Source: Bacillota bacterium (lineage in GTDB: Bacteria; Bacillota; Clostridia; Christensenellales; Aristaeellaceae). Taken from it: a stretch of 7,895 nucleotides of DNA. Position 1 is the stretch's first letter. Every line of letters begins with the position of its first letter. The translations under genes were made by a program, and so were the position numbers. Positions 6,592 to 7,895 of this stretch are shown here, piece by piece. The stretch lies in the NCBI GenBank assembly GCA_023409955.1, contig JAEYQQ010000153.1:1-7895 (forward strand), given 5' to 3'. The notes under the pieces are model-generated. The model searched no databases. It saw only the letters and a list, made by a program, of their open reading frames with translations, and had not been told where the DNA came from.

Positions 6592-7895
6592 CTACCCTTT
6601 CCGTTCATTTCGTCCCAGCCAAACCATCAGCACAGAAATATCAGCAGGAGATACCCCAGGGATGCGGGCAGCTTGACCCAGTGACCTTGGGCGCTGACGG
6701 TGCAGCTTTTGCCGTGCTTCAATACGCAAAGCATCCATGGAAAGATACGGAGCATCCGGAGGCAAAAGGGCGTTTTCCATGGCTCTAGCCTTGGAAAGCT
6801 GGGATTCCTGCTTGCGCAGGTAGCCGTCATACTTGACAGAAATCTCAGCCTGCTCCGCTGCAGCCACAGTGGCAGTTCGAAGCTCCGGCGAAAGGCTAGC
6901 TATATGGGCAAAGGTTACAGCAGGCCTACGCAAAAGCTCCTCACCAGTTAGCGTACCTGCACAGGATGGTTCTCCAAGAGCAGATAACAGCTCCTCCCTT
7001 TCTCGGGTAGGGGGCAGGGAAAGGCTGGAAAGCATTTCCCTAAGCGCCTTGGTTTCGCTGGCCTTTGCTTCCATCCGGCGAAGGCGCTCCTCTCCGGCCA
7101 GACCAGCCTTGTATCCCAGCTGCGTCAAACGCAGATCGGCATTATCCTGCCGCAGGTACAACCGGTGCTCGGCGCGACTGGTCATCATGCGATAAGGTTC
7201 ATCTGTGCCCTTTGTGGTCAGGTCATCTGCCAGCACGCCGATATACGCCATGTCCCGGGTGATGATCAAGGGCTCCTTGCCCAGAATTTTCAAAGCGGCA
7301 TTTGCGCCGGCCAAAAGGCCCTGGGCAGCAGCCTCCTCATATCCTGATGTACCATTCACCTGACCCGCAAAGTAAAGGCCGGGGATGTTCAGTGCCTCCA
7401 GGGTAGGCGCAAGACACCTGGAATCTATGCAGTCATACTCGATGGCATAAGCCAGCCGGGTTAAAATTGCATTTTCCAAGCCAGGCACGCTGCGATACAT
7501 CAACCATTGTACATCCTCCGGTAGGCTGGAGGACATGCCCTGTATATACCACTCATGGCTGTTCATGCCTTCAGGCTCCAAAAAGACCTGATGTCTGTCC
7601 TTATCTGCAAAACGGTTAATCTTATCCTCAATACTGGGACAGTACCTGGCGCCGGTGCCTTTGATATCACCCCGATACATGGGGGCGCGGTGCAGGTTCT
7701 GCCGAATGATCTCATGCGTATGCTCGTTGGTCCATGTAAGGTAGCACAGCATGCGGTTATGCAGCTGTTGATCCGTCAAAAAGGAAAAAGGGGTCACCGG
7801 CTCATCGCCGGGCTGCGGCTCCATCTTTGAAAAATCAATGGACCGCACATCTACCCTGGCTGGCGTGCCTGTTTTAAACCTTCGAAGCTCAAAAC
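6592..7895 (-). CDS. mnmG: tRNA uridine-5-carboxymethylaminomethyl synthesis enzyme MnmG (5' end outside window)
   Basis: MnmG (GidA) is the FAD enzyme that, with the GTPase MnmE, adds the aminomethyl or carboxymethylaminomethyl group to U34 in the wobble position of certain tRNAs. The frame is open to the right edge (first full codon at 7893-7891); 433 residues are visible, so about 190-200 N-terminal residues, including the Rossmann GxGxxG, are missing. Visible signatures: FKTGTPARVD at the edge, GARYCPSIEDK (about 7653-7621), the FAD-binding GQVNGTSGYEEAAAQG (7365-7318), SRAEHRLYLRQDNADLR, and the C-terminal helical domain ending IPGVSPADISVLMVWL. A GTG at 7848 (valine in this protein, in VDVRSID) is not the start. 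The stop is TAG. The next gene on its strand within the window is a transporter, not rsmG, which often follows mnmG in Bacillota. Confidence 0.97.
   Translation of the reverse strand, partial: FELRRFKTGTPARVDVRSIDFSKMEPQPGDEPVTPFSFLTDQQLHNRMLCYLTWTNEHTHEIIRQNLHRAPMYRGDIKGTGARYCPSIEDKINRFADKDRHQVFLEPEGMNSHEWYIQGMSSSLPEDVQWLMYRSVPGLENAILTRLAYAIEYDCIDSRCLAPTLEALNIPGLYFAGQVNGTSGYEEAAAQGLLAGANAALKILGKEPLIITRDMAYIGVLADDLTTKGTDEPYRMMTSRAEHRLYLRQDNADLRLTQLGYKAGLAGEERLRRMEAKASETKALREMLSSLSLPPTREREELLSALGEPSCAGTLTGEELLRRPAVTFAHIASLSPELRTATVAAAEQAEISVKYDGYLRKQESQLSKARAMENALLPPDAPYLSMDALRIEARQKLHRQRPRSLGQAARIPGVSPADISVLMVWLGRNERKG

Noticed and set aside
7846..7848. GTG at 7848 as the mnmG start
   Set aside because: Conserved MnmG sequence (FKTGTPARVD) continues upstream in frame to the window edge, so the gene is simply cut by the window.

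Overview
The window looks like a core-genome stretch of a Bacillota (Clostridia-type) chromosome with moderate GC content. This rests on the secA-prfB gene order, strong GGAGG-type ribosome binding sites, a TIGR01906/Lit-like membrane protein, a small XRE regulator coupled to a tiny membrane protein, and the protein sequences themselves. No mobile element, CRISPR array, tRNA or rRNA was seen.

Layout, left to right. On the plus strand: the 3' part of secA (1-830); prfB (908-2006), which needs a programmed +1 frameshift at a CTT-TAA-C site; a strong hairpin (2011-2049); a four-helix membrane protein of the TIGR01906/DUF1461 family, likely the lipoprotein transacylase Lit (2082-2777); and tsaD (2767-3825), overlapping it by 11 bases and closed by a good intrinsic terminator (3843-3866). 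Next comes a small self-contained unit: a near-consensus promoter flanked by two copies of a palindromic operator-like sequence, a 67-aa XRE regulator (3962-4165), and a translationally coupled small membrane protein that is cut by an in-frame TAA at 4408-4410. The rest of its reading frame continues to 4584. On the minus strand, converging on it: mnmG (5' end beyond the right edge), an EamA/DMT transporter (6501-5575) and an AEC-family permease with a TTG start (5543-4605).

The core genes serve protein export (SecA), translation termination (RF2) and tRNA modification (TsaD for t6A, MnmG for the wobble U34). Lit would act on lipoproteins after Sec export. The two transporters lie downstream of mnmG on the same strand and may be co-transcribed, but their substrates cannot be read from sequence.

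The observations most worth checking are the prfB recoding site that uses UAA instead of the usual UGA, the nonsense-split membrane gene next to the XRE regulator, and the duplicated operator around that regulator's promoter. Most of the window is otherwise ordinary, and I see no convincing new multi-gene system.
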